A stretch of DNA of 64,000 bases from Candidatus Competibacteraceae bacterium (lineage in GTDB: Bacteria; Bacteroidota; Bacteroidia; CAIKAF01), in the NCBI GenBank assembly GCA_014879445.1, contig JACSSC010000024.1:111805-175804 (forward strand), written 5' to 3'. The translations under genes and the position numbers were made by a program. This document shows, one piece after another, positions 9,319-18,070 of the stretch. The notes beneath the pieces were generated by a model that worked only from the letters and a program-made list of their open reading frames with translations, searched no databases and was not told the origin of the DNA. How positions within the stretch are numbered: position 1 is the first letter of the stretch; each line of letters starts with the position of its first letter.

Positions 9319-10534
9319 AAAACTTGTGCTATTTACTGCCGAATTCCCTTTCGGAAACAAAAGCGAAACTTTTCTTGAAACTGAAATCCCTTTTCTTGCC
9401 AAGTACTTCGACCAAATTACCATTGTGCCTTCACATGCTTCAACCTCTATTCGTGATTTGCCTAAAAACATAATCATCAACCGAGCACTGGCCGATGCCG
9501 ACTACTCACGTAGTGAAAAAATCAAAATCCTTTTTGCCAATTTATTTCTTGTCATTCGAATATTGTTTAGCGAATGCAAGATAAAAGGTTTCGGTACAAT
9601 CATAACTAATATAAAACATTATTTTGATACCATTGGGATGCAGCTGATAAAAGCTGATATCATTTCAGGAATGCATAAATATAAAAACAGAGAAATGGTG
9701 ATGTATGATTATTGGTTTCAAAATTCTACCTTGGCATTAGCTGTACTTAAAGAAAAAAATATAATTAGAAATTTTATCAGCAGAGGGCATGGTTATGACA
9801 TATATGATGAACGTAACTTGCCGGTTGGTATCATGTTTCGCGAATGGATTATGCAGAGAATTCATGCCGTTTTCATAGTTAGCCAACATGGGGTTGATTA
9901 TTTCAGCAACCAACTACGCACAGATAGTTTGCGCAATAAAGTTAAATTATCACGACTAGGTGTGAGCAAACCACACAAACGTCCTATGCAAACTTTTGGA
10001 GAAAAAAAAATGATTGTGAGTTGCTCCAGTTTACTTCCCTTTAAACAAGTTGAGCGCATTCCATTAGCCCTTGCCAAATGCAAATCCCCTATTCATTGGA
10101 TTCACTTTGGCGATGGAATAACTAGAAATGAGGTAGAAAAAAACAGCATCCTACTTCCAAAATATATTACATTCGAATTGAAAGGACATATGAACAATGA
10201 AGAGATTATTCATTTCTACCAGAATCATTCAGTTAACTTATTCATCTCATTAAGCACGTCAGAAGGATTGCCCGTATCAATGATGGAAGCGCAGAGTTTT
10301 GGTATTCCAATCCTAGCCTACCCTATAGGGGGAATACCTGAACTGGTAATTCCCAATCTTACAGGATTTTTGCTTGAAGAGAATTTCACCGATGAAGAAA
10401 TCTGTCAGCGTATAAATGAAATGTTATCCTACAATTTCGACAGAAATCAAATTGTAGACTATTTTAATCGTAATTTTAACGCTGAGGTGAATTACACTAA
10501 TTTTATCCACGAACTATGCTCCTCAGAAGAATAA
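9302..10534 (+). CDS. Glycosyltransferase family 4 (GT-B)
   Basis: This 410-residue GT-B protein opens with KLVLFTAEFPFGNKSETFLE, a pattern seen in colanic-acid and capsule glycosyltransferases. The C-terminal half holds the nucleotide-sugar site with STSEGLPVSMMEAQSFG and PIGGIPELV, including the E-x7-E arrangement of GT4 enzymes. It acts in the cytoplasm, adding a sugar to a lipid-linked precursor. The donor and acceptor cannot be read from the sequence. The gene overlaps both neighbours (17 and 19 bases), so it is surely co-transcribed. Confidence 0.87.
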   Translation: MNGAGKKLVLFTAEFPFGNKSETFLETEIPFLAKYFDQITIVPSHASTSIRDLPKNIIINRALADADYSRSEKIKILFANLFLVIRILFSECKIKGFGTIITNIKHYFDTIGMQLIKADIISGMHKYKNREMVMYDYWFQNSTLALAVLKEKNIIRNFISRGHGYDIYDERNLPVGIMFREWIMQRIHAVFIVSQHGVDYFSNQLRTDSLRNKVKLSRLGVSKPHKRPMQTFGEKKMIVSCSSLLPFKQVERIPLALAKCKSPIHWIHFGDGITRNEVEKNSILLPKYITFELKGHMNNEEIIHFYQNHSVNLFISLSTSEGLPVSMMEAQSFGIPILAYPIGGIPELVIPNLTGFLLEENFTDEEICQRINEMLSYNFDRNQIVDYFNRNFNAEVNYTNFIHELCSSEE

Positions 10535-11172
10535 AGAACCGCATCTACTTGCTGGTGAAGAAATGGCACCTCAATCAATCCTATAGGGATGTGAATGCTT
10601 CTGTGCATCCAAGCGTTATGATAGAAAGAGTTGAGTTACATGGAAAAGTGACCATTGAAGAAAAATGCAAAATACACCAAGCGGTGTTAAGCGGGTCTAT
10701 TCATATTGGACGATATACAAGTTTATGGGGTCCCAACATTCAGGTACTTGCACACAACAACCCTATCACTATCGGGAATTTCTGTTCCATCGCCAGGGAC
10801 GTAACCATTCAGGAATACTTTCATGACCATTCGAAACTAACAACGTATTTTATTGGAAGGAACGTATTTGGTCAACCCATCGAACACGAAGTGGTTTCCA
10901 AGGGACCCATTTCAATTGGTCATGATGTATGGATTGGAACGGGTGTTCAAATCATGTCAGGAGTCACTGTAGGAAATGGTGCTGTAATTGCTGCCAACTC
11001 AACAGTCACAAAAGATGTGCCCCCCTATGCCATTGTTGCCGGAGCTCCGGCAAAAGTGATTAAATTTAGATTTGAACAAGAAAAAATTGACTACATACAA
11101 AATTTACAATGGTGGTATTGGCCCCTTGACAAGTTAGTTGAAAACAAACAATTATTTAATAATCAAGCATGA
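10516..11172 (+). CDS. Hexapeptide-repeat acetyltransferase
   Basis: The 218-residue protein folds as a left-handed beta-helix, seen in hexapeptide repeats such as IEEKCKIHQAVLSGSIHIG and ISIGHDVWIGTGVQIMSG. The closing motif VPPYAIVAGAPAKVIKFRF is typical of the CatB/WbbJ type O-acetyltransferases. The His in HDHSKL and the trimeric fold would place acetyl-CoA between subunits. It probably acetylates a sugar of the surface glycan. It overlaps the upstream GT4 gene by 19 bases and the next gene by four (ATGA). Confidence 0.87.
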   Translation: MLLRRIKNRIYLLVKKWHLNQSYRDVNASVHPSVMIERVELHGKVTIEEKCKIHQAVLSGSIHIGRYTSLWGPNIQVLAHNNPITIGNFCSIARDVTIQEYFHDHSKLTTYFIGRNVFGQPIEHEVVSKGPISIGHDVWIGTGVQIMSGVTVGNGAVIAANSTVTKDVPPYAIVAGAPAKVIKFRFEQEKIDYIQNLQWWYWPLDKLVENKQLFNNQA

Positions 11173-12242
11173 TCCCCGTCACCAAATCCTTCCTGCCTCC
11201 CATTGAGGAATACACAGCTCAGGTGCAGCGTGCATTTGACAATGGCTGGCTAACCAATCGTGGAGAATTGGTCTTGGAACTGGAACAGAAACTGGCCGAC
11301 TATCTGCAACTTCAGCAGAGCAAGATTTTGTTGATGAATAATGGCACCATCCCCTTGCAAATCGCTTTAAAACTTTTAGGTAAAGGAGGAGAAATCATCA
11401 CTACGCCTTTCAGTTATGTAGCCACCACAGCAGCTATTGTTTGGGAAAATTGTACTCCCGTTTTTGTAGATATTCACCCTGAATATTTAACGATAGACGA
11501 AACGAAAATTGAAGCGGCAATTACAGATAAAACAACTTGCATCTTAGCTACGCATGTGTTTGGCAACCCGTGCAACATCGAAGAAATTGATCGCATTGCC
11601 ATTAAGCACAACCTCAACGTGATTTACGATGCAGCTCACTGTTTCGGTGTGACTTATAAAGGCAAAAGCATCTTTGAATATGGCGATGTAAGCACTTGTA
11701 GTTTTCATGCCACCAAATTGTTTCATACAGGCGAAGGTGGCGCGCTCTTTTGCAAAGATGCGGAATTGTTTCACCAACTCTATTACAGCCACAACTTTGG
11801 ACACGATGGTCCATTGGCTTTTCATGGATTGGGTATCAACGGAAAGATGAGTGAACTGAATGCTGCCATGGGGCTGGCTGTGCTGCCTTATATTGACAAA
11901 ATCATTGCTGAACGCAAGCACGCAGTGCATCACTATGACACACAGTTGAATTTTCGAATACTTCAAAAACTAGTCGTACGCGAAGGAACAAACTGGAACA
12001 ATAGTTATTATCCGATTATTTCAACTAGTGAAGACCAGCTCATAATTATAGAACAAAAACTTATTGCACATAGGATTCTTCCTCGCAGGTATTTTTATCC
12101 ATCCTTACATGATTTACCTTATGTGCATACGCAGCAAATGCCGGTTTCTGCACAAATCGCAAGTAGTATATTGTGCTTACCTTTGTTTACAGGTCTCAAA
12201 AATCAAGATATTGAACGAATCTGCTCGCTGATAAATGATTAA
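11169..12242 (+). CDS. DegT/DnrJ/EryC1 sugar aminotransferase (VioA/PglE-like)
   Basis: This 357-residue PLP enzyme transfers an amino group to a nucleotide-linked keto-sugar. The PLP lysine is K183 in CSFHATKLFHTGEGG; D154 in VIYDAAHCFG would bind the pyridine nitrogen. The start VTKSFLPPIEEY with NGWLTNRG resembles VioA, which makes dTDP-4-amino-4,6-dideoxyglucose. A PglD/VioB-like acetyltransferase lies 228 bases downstream, so the two may make an N-acetylated 4-amino-dideoxy sugar. No 4,6-dehydratase is in the window. The exact substrate is inference. Confidence 0.88.
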   Translation: MIPVTKSFLPPIEEYTAQVQRAFDNGWLTNRGELVLELEQKLADYLQLQQSKILLMNNGTIPLQIALKLLGKGGEIITTPFSYVATTAAIVWENCTPVFVDIHPEYLTIDETKIEAAITDKTTCILATHVFGNPCNIEEIDRIAIKHNLNVIYDAAHCFGVTYKGKSIFEYGDVSTCSFHATKLFHTGEGGALFCKDAELFHQLYYSHNFGHDGPLAFHGLGINGKMSELNAAMGLAVLPYIDKIIAERKHAVHHYDTQLNFRILQKLVVREGTNWNNSYYPIISTSEDQLIIIEQKLIAHRILPRRYFYPSLHDLPYVHTQQMPVSAQIASSILCLPLFTGLKNQDIERICSLIND

Positions 12243-12357
12243 TCACATCGAACATGTCATTCAACAAGGAGAAAATGACCACGTGGAATTCAAGCGTTCA
12301 TTTAGTCAAAAAGTCATAATCTATATAGTTGCTTTTGCGAATACCAAAGGCGACTAA
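12235..12357 (+). pseudogene. Broken AlbA_2/Schlafen-type gene, 5' fragment
   Basis: An ATG at 12235, inside the last codons of the aminotransferase gene, opens a 40-residue frame that ends at TAA 12355. Its product contains VIQQGENDHVEFKRSF and VAFANTKGD, matching the start of AlbA_2 (divergent AAA/Schlafen) proteins, whose next residues would be GG and a beta-strand. The frame stops exactly there, and the following 113 bases give no continuation in any frame I could read. It is a truncated remnant, too short to be functional. Confidence 0.7.
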
Positions 12358-12470
12358 TCGTAAATAATAAAATCAAATGAGTAACTTGCAACAAATGAAA
12401 TGGACAAGGATACTAACCATAACTACAGAATCGAACTGATCTAAAATAGAATGTAATAGCGCTAACAAAT

Positions 12471-13088
12471 ATGATTATCATCGGAGCTAAAGGATTTGCT
12501 AAAGAATTGTTAGAAGTATGCCAACAGTTGGGGCACACAGAAAATCTGGTTTTTTTTGATGACGTTTCTGCTGATTTGCCTGATAAAATTTATGGGCAAT
12601 TTCCTATATTGAGAAGCAAAACAGAAGTGAAAGAATATTTCAAGAAAATATCAAACGATTTCGCATTGGGTTTAGGAAACCCGCTACTGAGAAAAAAAAT
12701 GTGTTCTCTTTTTGAATCATGGGGTGGCAAACTTAGTTCCGTCATATCACCACATGCTGTAATCGGAAAATTTGACCTTCAAATGGGGCCTGGAGCAACT
12801 ATTTTAGCGAAAGCCACAATCACAGGAACAGCTATTGTTGGTAAGGGTATTCTCATGTATCCCAATGCTGTAATTACACATGATTGTACACTTGGCGACT
12901 TTGTGGAACTTTCACCAGGTGCAACGCTTTTAGGGAATTGTTCAGTTGGCAGTATGACACATATAGGTGCCAATGCTACTATATTGCCAAAATTAACCTT
13001 AGGAGAGGGTGTTGTTGTTGGCGCAGGCGCTGTTGTTACTAAAGATGTACCTGATAACTCTATCGTGAAAGGAGTACCTGCAAGATGA
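12471..13088 (+). CDS. NeuD/PglD-like sugar acyltransferase
   Basis: This 205-residue protein pairs an N-terminal Rossmann-like part (IIIGAKGFAKELLEVC) with a C-terminal left-handed beta-helix (ATITGTAIVGKGILMYPNAV, LGEGVVVGAGAVVTKDV), the layout of PglD, VioB and NeuD. Such enzymes N- or O-acetylate nucleotide sugars using acetyl-CoA. The His in AVITHDCTLGD matches the catalytic base position. It probably acts on the product of the DegT aminotransferase just upstream. The protein ends abruptly at KGVPAR, and its stop overlaps the next start by four bases. Confidence 0.87.
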   Translation: MIIIGAKGFAKELLEVCQQLGHTENLVFFDDVSADLPDKIYGQFPILRSKTEVKEYFKKISNDFALGLGNPLLRKKMCSLFESWGGKLSSVISPHAVIGKFDLQMGPGATILAKATITGTAIVGKGILMYPNAVITHDCTLGDFVELSPGATLLGNCSVGSMTHIGANATILPKLTLGEGVVVGAGAVVTKDVPDNSIVKGVPAR

Positions 13089-14026
13089 TTGCCAATAATA
13101 ACATGAAAAAAACATGTGTTAGTGTGGTTATGATATCATACCAACACGAATCATACATCCAACAAGCCATTGAAGGCGTACTCATGCAAGAGGCAAATGT
13201 TGACATAGAACTTATTATTGCAGATGATAATTCGTCCGACTTCACTGAAAAAATTGTACATCATCTCCAATCATCTCATAAAAACGGGGCATGGATTCAT
13301 TACAATAAACATGATACAAATAAAGGGATGATGCCAAATTTTGTTTGGGCTCTTTCTCAGGCAAAAGGTGATTTTATTTCACTCTGCGAAGGCGACGACT
13401 ACTGGACCGACCCACACAAAATTCAAAAACAGGTAGATTACTTGAAAAATAATCCTGATTGTGCATTGGTGTTTCATAATGCTCATAGGTTATTTACTGA
13501 CGGACGATTGGAATTATTTAATGAATACCATCGAACTCGATATACGGCTCAAGATTTATGGCATCAGTGGTTGATACCTACCGCCTCCGCATTGTACCGA
13601 AATGATTTGCTTAAATATCCCGAATGGTTCATCAAGAGCACGCATGGCGACTTGGGATTGTTCCTTTTGCTAGGCGAACATGGCTTATTTGGCTTCATAA
13701 ATGAAACCATGTGTGTGTATCGCATTCATGATACCGGTGTCACACAAAATCATTTCAAAACTATCGAACATAGATTAAAGCATGTTGAACAGTTGCAAGA
13801 AATGGATGCTTATTTTGAATCTAAGTATCATCAACCTATTATGCAAAGAATTATTAATTATAATTTATCTGCCGCATACCTATTGGCCAAATGCCAAAAA
13901 AAAATGAAAGCCATTCACCTCTTGATAAAAAGCATGAAGTTGAATTTTGCAGCCGTGATAAGAAATATCTATTTTTACAAAACGATTTTTTGTTTGCTTT
14001 TTGCATGGAAAACCCCAAGTCATTAA
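13085..14026 (+). CDS. Glycosyltransferase family 2 (GT-A)
   Basis: The 313-residue enzyme has a clear GT-A domain: SVVMISYQHESYIQQAIEGV at the start, IIADDNSSD for nucleotide binding, and the metal-binding region CEGDDYWTDPHKI. These fit family 2 inverting transferases that build surface glycans. The C-terminal 80 residues are basic and amphipathic and may touch the membrane. A four-base overlap joins it to the acyltransferase gene, and a 22-base overlap to the next gene. Sugar specificity is not readable. Confidence 0.88.
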   Translation: MIANNNMKKTCVSVVMISYQHESYIQQAIEGVLMQEANVDIELIIADDNSSDFTEKIVHHLQSSHKNGAWIHYNKHDTNKGMMPNFVWALSQAKGDFISLCEGDDYWTDPHKIQKQVDYLKNNPDCALVFHNAHRLFTDGRLELFNEYHRTRYTAQDLWHQWLIPTASALYRNDLLKYPEWFIKSTHGDLGLFLLLGEHGLFGFINETMCVYRIHDTGVTQNHFKTIEHRLKHVEQLQEMDAYFESKYHQPIMQRIINYNLSAAYLLAKCQKKMKAIHLLIKSMKLNFAAVIRNIYFYKTIFCLLFAWKTPSH

Positions 14027-14982
14027 TTGCTATTACTTCGTGTAATCGCCTGCCCGAAGTGCAGAAATTCATTTGGGATTATTTGCGTTTTGTGAACGAA
14101 CATCCTGCATTTGATTTTGTATTGGCGCTTGATGGAACACGTTCCGATTATCTGGAATTTGCCGATATGTATGATATTCCGATGATTTATTCTGACGAAC
14201 GCGAGGGGGTTGGCTTGTCCAAAAATCGAGTATTATCTCATTTCCCCGATTACGATTATTACTTCTTTTTGGATGACGACATTGAATTACTCAACCCCCT
14301 ACTATTTGAGCAGTGTATAGTTCTGTTATCGTCTGAAAATTATCACCATTTATGCGGTAACCACACACATACAGAAACCTTTTCGTGTCAACTTTCAGGA
14401 TTTGAAGTTTCACACAGTCTTACCGGCGGCGGATATTTCACATGCTACACACAACAAGGCATACAAACTGTAGGCGGTTTTCACACTTTGTTTGCCCGGT
14501 ATCGTCGTTACGGACATTCCGAACACAGTTACCGGTTTATGCACAGTGGGCTTCAGCCATCCCCTTTTATTTTTTTTCGTGAAGCGTTACATGCATTACT
14601 GATCCATTCGCCTGAGTCAGTAACACCGCACAAGGAGCATGCAATGAATCAAAACGAATGGGTGCAAGAAGAACAAGACCTCATTCAATCAAAAACTACA
14701 TTTTTTCCGCTCCAAACCTTATCTTCCTATCATTTCAACCACAAACCTCTTGGGTATAATCAACGTGTTGCTGACTTTCTAATTACTAACCCTCAAAAAT
14801 ATCCCTTAACCAAAGGAAAAGATCGACGCAATGCCTTGGCTGAATATTATGCATTAAATATTCCCATCTCAAAAGGTATGATAAAAAAATGGAAAATGAT
14901 TTTCTTATCTTGCTGCTTTGCGCCTGCTAACAATGCGTTAAAACATTATTTTAAAAAAAATGTCTTTGCAAAACACAGATAA
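14005..14982 (+). CDS. Glycosyltransferase-like protein (GT-A fold)
   Basis: The 325-residue protein begins MENPKSLIAITSCNRL, with LALDGTRSDYLEF, GLSKNRVLSHF and the metal motif YYFFLDDDIELL, all typical of GT-A type transferases. A His-rich segment (LCGNHTHTETFSCQL) and GGGYFTCYTQQG follow in the acceptor domain. The frame is open upstream to 13891, but those residues overlap the preceding gene extensively and lack the family pattern; ATG 14005 starts just before the beta-strand. It is less like standard GT2 enzymes than its neighbours, so the acceptor and donor are unclear. Confidence 0.8.
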   Translation: MENPKSLIAITSCNRLPEVQKFIWDYLRFVNEHPAFDFVLALDGTRSDYLEFADMYDIPMIYSDEREGVGLSKNRVLSHFPDYDYYFFLDDDIELLNPLLFEQCIVLLSSENYHHLCGNHTHTETFSCQLSGFEVSHSLTGGGYFTCYTQQGIQTVGGFHTLFARYRRYGHSEHSYRFMHSGLQPSPFIFFREALHALLIHSPESVTPHKEHAMNQNEWVQEEQDLIQSKTTFFPLQTLSSYHFNHKPLGYNQRVADFLITNPQKYPLTKGKDRRNALAEYYALNIPISKGMIKKWKMIFLSCCFAPANNALKHYFKKNVFAKHR

Positions 14983-16015
14983 TCTGCCTTTGATAACGGT
15001 GCTCATCCCATGCTACAACGCCATGCCCTATTTGCCGCTGGCGTTGGATTCTCTCATTCATCAATCTTATACACATTTGGAAATTCTCTGTATCAATGAT
15101 GGATCAACTGATCAAACAGGCGAAGTGCTCGAACAATATGCCCAACGCGACAACCGCATACGTGTAGTGCATAACGAAACCAATATTAAACTAATTGCCA
15201 CACTCAACAAAGGCATCAAGCTGGCATCCGGCGAATATATTGCCCGTATGGATGCCGACGACATCTCTTTTCTTAATAGAATCTCTGTTCAATATCAATT
15301 CTTAGCCCGAAATCCTCATGTTGATTTAATCTCTACCGTTACTGTCAACATCAATGAAAAGGGCGATGTGCTCAATCACAATTTAGTGAGAAGTACCCAT
15401 CACATATCCACGTTGTATGCTTCATTCTTTTTTCAGCCCATCGGGCATCCCGACATCATGTGCAAGACATCCTTGCTGAAAAATAATCTTTTCTCAACCG
15501 ATGTATCTGCTATCCATACCGAAGATTATGAACTTTGGTGTCGTTTGCTGCATCAGGGATATGTGCTGCAAAATATCCAACTGCCTTTGCTATATTATCG
15601 CATCCATCCAAAAAGTGTAAGCCGTAAGTTTACCGGCGAACAGGACAATCATTACATTCAAATAGCCAATGCATATTATGCTCAATATTTTAAAAATCAT
15701 ATTCCGATTACGTATTCAAAAGTATTGGCTAATCGCATAGATCAATCCGTAAGTTGGCGCACATTCATTATAGCTTTTTCGTATTTGGCGCAAACCGAAC
15801 GTCAATTTCTTTCTCAAAACCCGGAGCAAGCTCCCAATGTGGTTCGTGAGATCAGAATGATTACCAAAACACATCGAATGGATATCTTGATTCAATCTAT
15901 TAAAAGAGGGCGTCTTCTCATAAAACTTACATCATGTTTTGGTTTGTGGTTAAGTGTTTGCGACCTACTTCTGTATAAAGAAGTGCGCAAATACTTTTTC
16001 AATAAATTGAGATAG
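14960..16015 (+). CDS. Glycosyltransferase family 2 (GT-A)
   Basis: This 351-residue protein closes the polysaccharide cluster. It has a textbook GT2 domain: VLIPCYNAMPYLPLALDSL, LCINDGSTDQTGEVL and the DxD-type motif ARMDADDISF, then HTEDYELWCRLL, where the ED pair supplies the catalytic base region. The C-terminal third is helical and basic. It overlaps the preceding gene by 23 bases. No Wzy polymerase or chain-length gene is present in the window, so the rest of the pathway must lie elsewhere. Confidence 0.9.
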   Translation: MSLQNTDNLPLITVLIPCYNAMPYLPLALDSLIHQSYTHLEILCINDGSTDQTGEVLEQYAQRDNRIRVVHNETNIKLIATLNKGIKLASGEYIARMDADDISFLNRISVQYQFLARNPHVDLISTVTVNINEKGDVLNHNLVRSTHHISTLYASFFFQPIGHPDIMCKTSLLKNNLFSTDVSAIHTEDYELWCRLLHQGYVLQNIQLPLLYYRIHPKSVSRKFTGEQDNHYIQIANAYYAQYFKNHIPITYSKVLANRIDQSVSWRTFIIAFSYLAQTERQFLSQNPEQAPNVVREIRMITKTHRMDILIQSIKRGRLLIKLTSCFGLWLSVCDLLLYKEVRKYFFNKLR

Positions 16016-16039
16016 TATAAGGGTGAAAAAACCTAATTA

Positions 16040-17143
16040 CTATGCTTCCAGCATTTTTACAAAATCGTCGAAAAGATATCGCGAATCGTGAGGGCCAGCT
16101 GAGGCCTCTGGGTGATACTGCACAGAAAAAACAGGTTTGTTGCGAACACGAATGCCGGCCACTGTGTGGTCGTTCAGGTGGCGATGGGTTACTTCTACCT
16201 CCTCATGGTTGTGCAGCACTTTTTCGTCGGCAACAAATCCATGGTTTTGTGAAGTGATTTCTCCTTTGCCTGTTATCAAATTTTTTATGGGATGGTTGAT
16301 ACCACGGTGGCCGTTAAACATCTTATAGGTTGACACGCCCATGGCAAGACAAAGCACCTGATGGCCCAAGCAAATGCCAAAAATTTTCTTTCCTTCCTGC
16401 ACCAATCTTTTCACATTGGCAATTACACCCGTAAGTGTTTCAGGGTCGCCAGGTCCATTGCTGAGCATGTATCCGTGTGGTGCCCAAGCTTCCATCTCTT
16501 CAATAGGTGTATGCATCGGAAATACCTGACAATAGCAATGACGCTCAGTCAGGCAACGTATGATATTTTGTTTGGTGCCAAGATCAATTACGGCCACACG
16601 GTAAGGCGCGTCAGGATTGCCTGCAAAATAGGGCTTTGTAGTACTAACGGATGACGAAAGTTCTAACCCCTTCATGGACGGCACTTCGCAGAGTTGTTTG
16701 CGCAATGCATCAACATCAGTAGTGGCTGACGATATAATACAGTTCATTACACCCTTGTTGCGAATATGCCTAACCAATGCACGGGTGTCAATATCGCTGA
16801 TGCCGACAATCTGTTGTTGTTCGAAATAATCCTGCAAACTGCTTTCCGACTTTTGACGAGAAGGATAATCCATAAACTGTTTGCAAATCAAGCCGGCAAT
16901 TTGTACACGATCCGACTCCGATTCGTTTTCACAAACACCGTAATTGCCAATATGGACATGGGTGGTAACTACAATTTGCCCTTTGTATGATGGGTCGGTA
17001 AAAATTTCCTGATAGCCGGTCATGCCGGTATTAAAACAAATTTCGCCGGTGGCTGTTCCTTGCACGCCACAGCCCCTGCCATGAAATACCGTGCCATCTT
17101 CGAGCAACAATATGGCCGGCCTCCTGAGTTCAAATTGCATCAT
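16040..17143 (-). CDS. carA: Carbamoyl-phosphate synthase small subunit
   Basis: The 367-residue glutaminase subunit frees ammonia from glutamine and passes it to CarB for arginine and pyrimidine synthesis. The N-terminal CPSase domain (LLLEDGTVFHGRGCG, FNTGMTGYQEIFTDPSY) is followed by a class I glutamine amidotransferase domain with the triad C258 (GICLGHQ), H344 and E346 (VQYHPEAS). Length is normal. carB is not in the window. Two adjacent ATGs (17143, 17140) are equivalent starts. The gene converges with the last glycosyltransferase, only 24 bases apart. Confidence 0.97.
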   Translation of the reverse strand: MMQFELRRPAILLLEDGTVFHGRGCGVQGTATGEICFNTGMTGYQEIFTDPSYKGQIVVTTHVHIGNYGVCENESESDRVQIAGLICKQFMDYPSRQKSESSLQDYFEQQQIVGISDIDTRALVRHIRNKGVMNCIISSATTDVDALRKQLCEVPSMKGLELSSSVSTTKPYFAGNPDAPYRVAVIDLGTKQNIIRCLTERHCYCQVFPMHTPIEEMEAWAPHGYMLSNGPGDPETLTGVIANVKRLVQEGKKIFGICLGHQVLCLAMGVSTYKMFNGHRGINHPIKNLITGKGEITSQNHGFVADEKVLHNHEEVEVTHRHLNDHTVAGIRVRNKPVFSVQYHPEASAGPHDSRYLFDDFVKMLEA

Positions 17144-17156
17144 GGAATTTTGGCTA

Positions 17157-17164
17157 CAAAACTA
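17157..17164 (-). promoter_or_regulatory. -7 box TAGTTTTG for carA
   Basis: Exact TAnnTTTG match on the minus strand, 13 bases before the carA ATG. Confidence 0.5.
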
Positions 17165-17257
17165 ATAGAATGCACTCGTATGCAATGTCATTGTTGATAA
17201 ATGCTAAAAAAATTAAAGTAATGTGATTTTTGTCATATTTCATTATCAGACATTTAC

Positions 17258-17265
17258 TACTTTTG
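17258..17265 (+). promoter_or_regulatory. -7 box TACTTTTG for the MbnP/MbnH pair
   Basis: Exact TAnnTTTG match about 50 bases before the MbnP start at 17316. It lies inside the longer reading frame from 17223 and so argues against that start. Confidence 0.5.
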
Positions 17266-17315
17266 CTCTGTCTAATAATTTATTTTTCAAGTTATTAATT
17301 AAAAATTTTCTCACT

Positions 17316-18065
17316 ATGATGTTCAAAGGAAATTTCCTAAAATCAATCGGATTAACAACTGTTTTGGCTGCTGCCATGTTTTTGCAATCTTGCGAAAAAG
17401 AAAACGGGTTAACGCAATCCACTCTTCGTTTCACACATAAGGTGGGCACTTCCAACGTGATTTATGATTCGCTGATGTACACCAACGAAGCTTCCAACCT
17501 ATTTAGCGTTACCCTGCTTCGTTATTTCATTTCGGATGTGGTATTACACAACACTTCAGGTGATACTTTTGTGATTGATACCGATATCTATGTGGATGCA
17601 CGCGATACAAATACTTTAACGCATGTATTTACAACCGAAGTTCCCAATAAAACATTCACGCATCTCACTTTCAACTTTGGTTTTAGCAATGAGGACAACG
17701 TGAGTGGCATGTATCCTTCATTGCCCGAATCAGGTATGGTATGGCCAGATATGATGGGTGGAGGTTACCACTACATGAAGTTTGAGGGGAAATTTCTTGA
17801 TAACAGCATGATAACCAACTTCAAAGTTCATACCGGTATGCTGAATGGTAATGCTAATTATTTTACGGTAACTTTGCCCTTAGCTGAAAGTATTTCAAGT
17901 AAGTTTTTTGATATGACATTGGTGATGGATTTGAATAATTGGTTCCGCACACCCAACACGTTTGACTTAGCTAATATCATTGGAGGCATGATGGGTAACC
18001 AAACGGCACAAACACAAATTCAGCAAAATGGCCAGGATGTTTTTTCTGTAATTCAAAATGATTAA
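17316..18065 (+). CDS. MbnP family copper-binding lipoprotein
   Basis: The 249-residue protein has a lipoprotein signal ending AMFLQSCEKENG, so it is likely anchored by a lipidated Cys on the periplasmic side or cell surface. The body matches the MbnP family: TLRFTHKVGTSNVIYDSLMY, TLLRYFISDVVLHNTSGDT, the Trp-containing MVWPDMMGGGYHYMKFEG and LNNWFRTPNTFDL. In studied MbnP a tryptophan is oxidised to kynurenine by the partner MbnH and helps to bind copper. The MbnH-type gene follows after five bases. No methanobactin genes are visible, as is usual for many MbnPH pairs. The start at 17316 places the signal peptide correctly. Confidence 0.8.
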   Translation: MMFKGNFLKSIGLTTVLAAAMFLQSCEKENGLTQSTLRFTHKVGTSNVIYDSLMYTNEASNLFSVTLLRYFISDVVLHNTSGDTFVIDTDIYVDARDTNTLTHVFTTEVPNKTFTHLTFNFGFSNEDNVSGMYPSLPESGMVWPDMMGGGYHYMKFEGKFLDNSMITNFKVHTGMLNGNANYFTVTLPLAESISSKFFDMTLVMDLNNWFRTPNTFDLANIIGGMMGNQTAQTQIQQNGQDVFSVIQND

Positions 18066-18070
18066 TTAAG

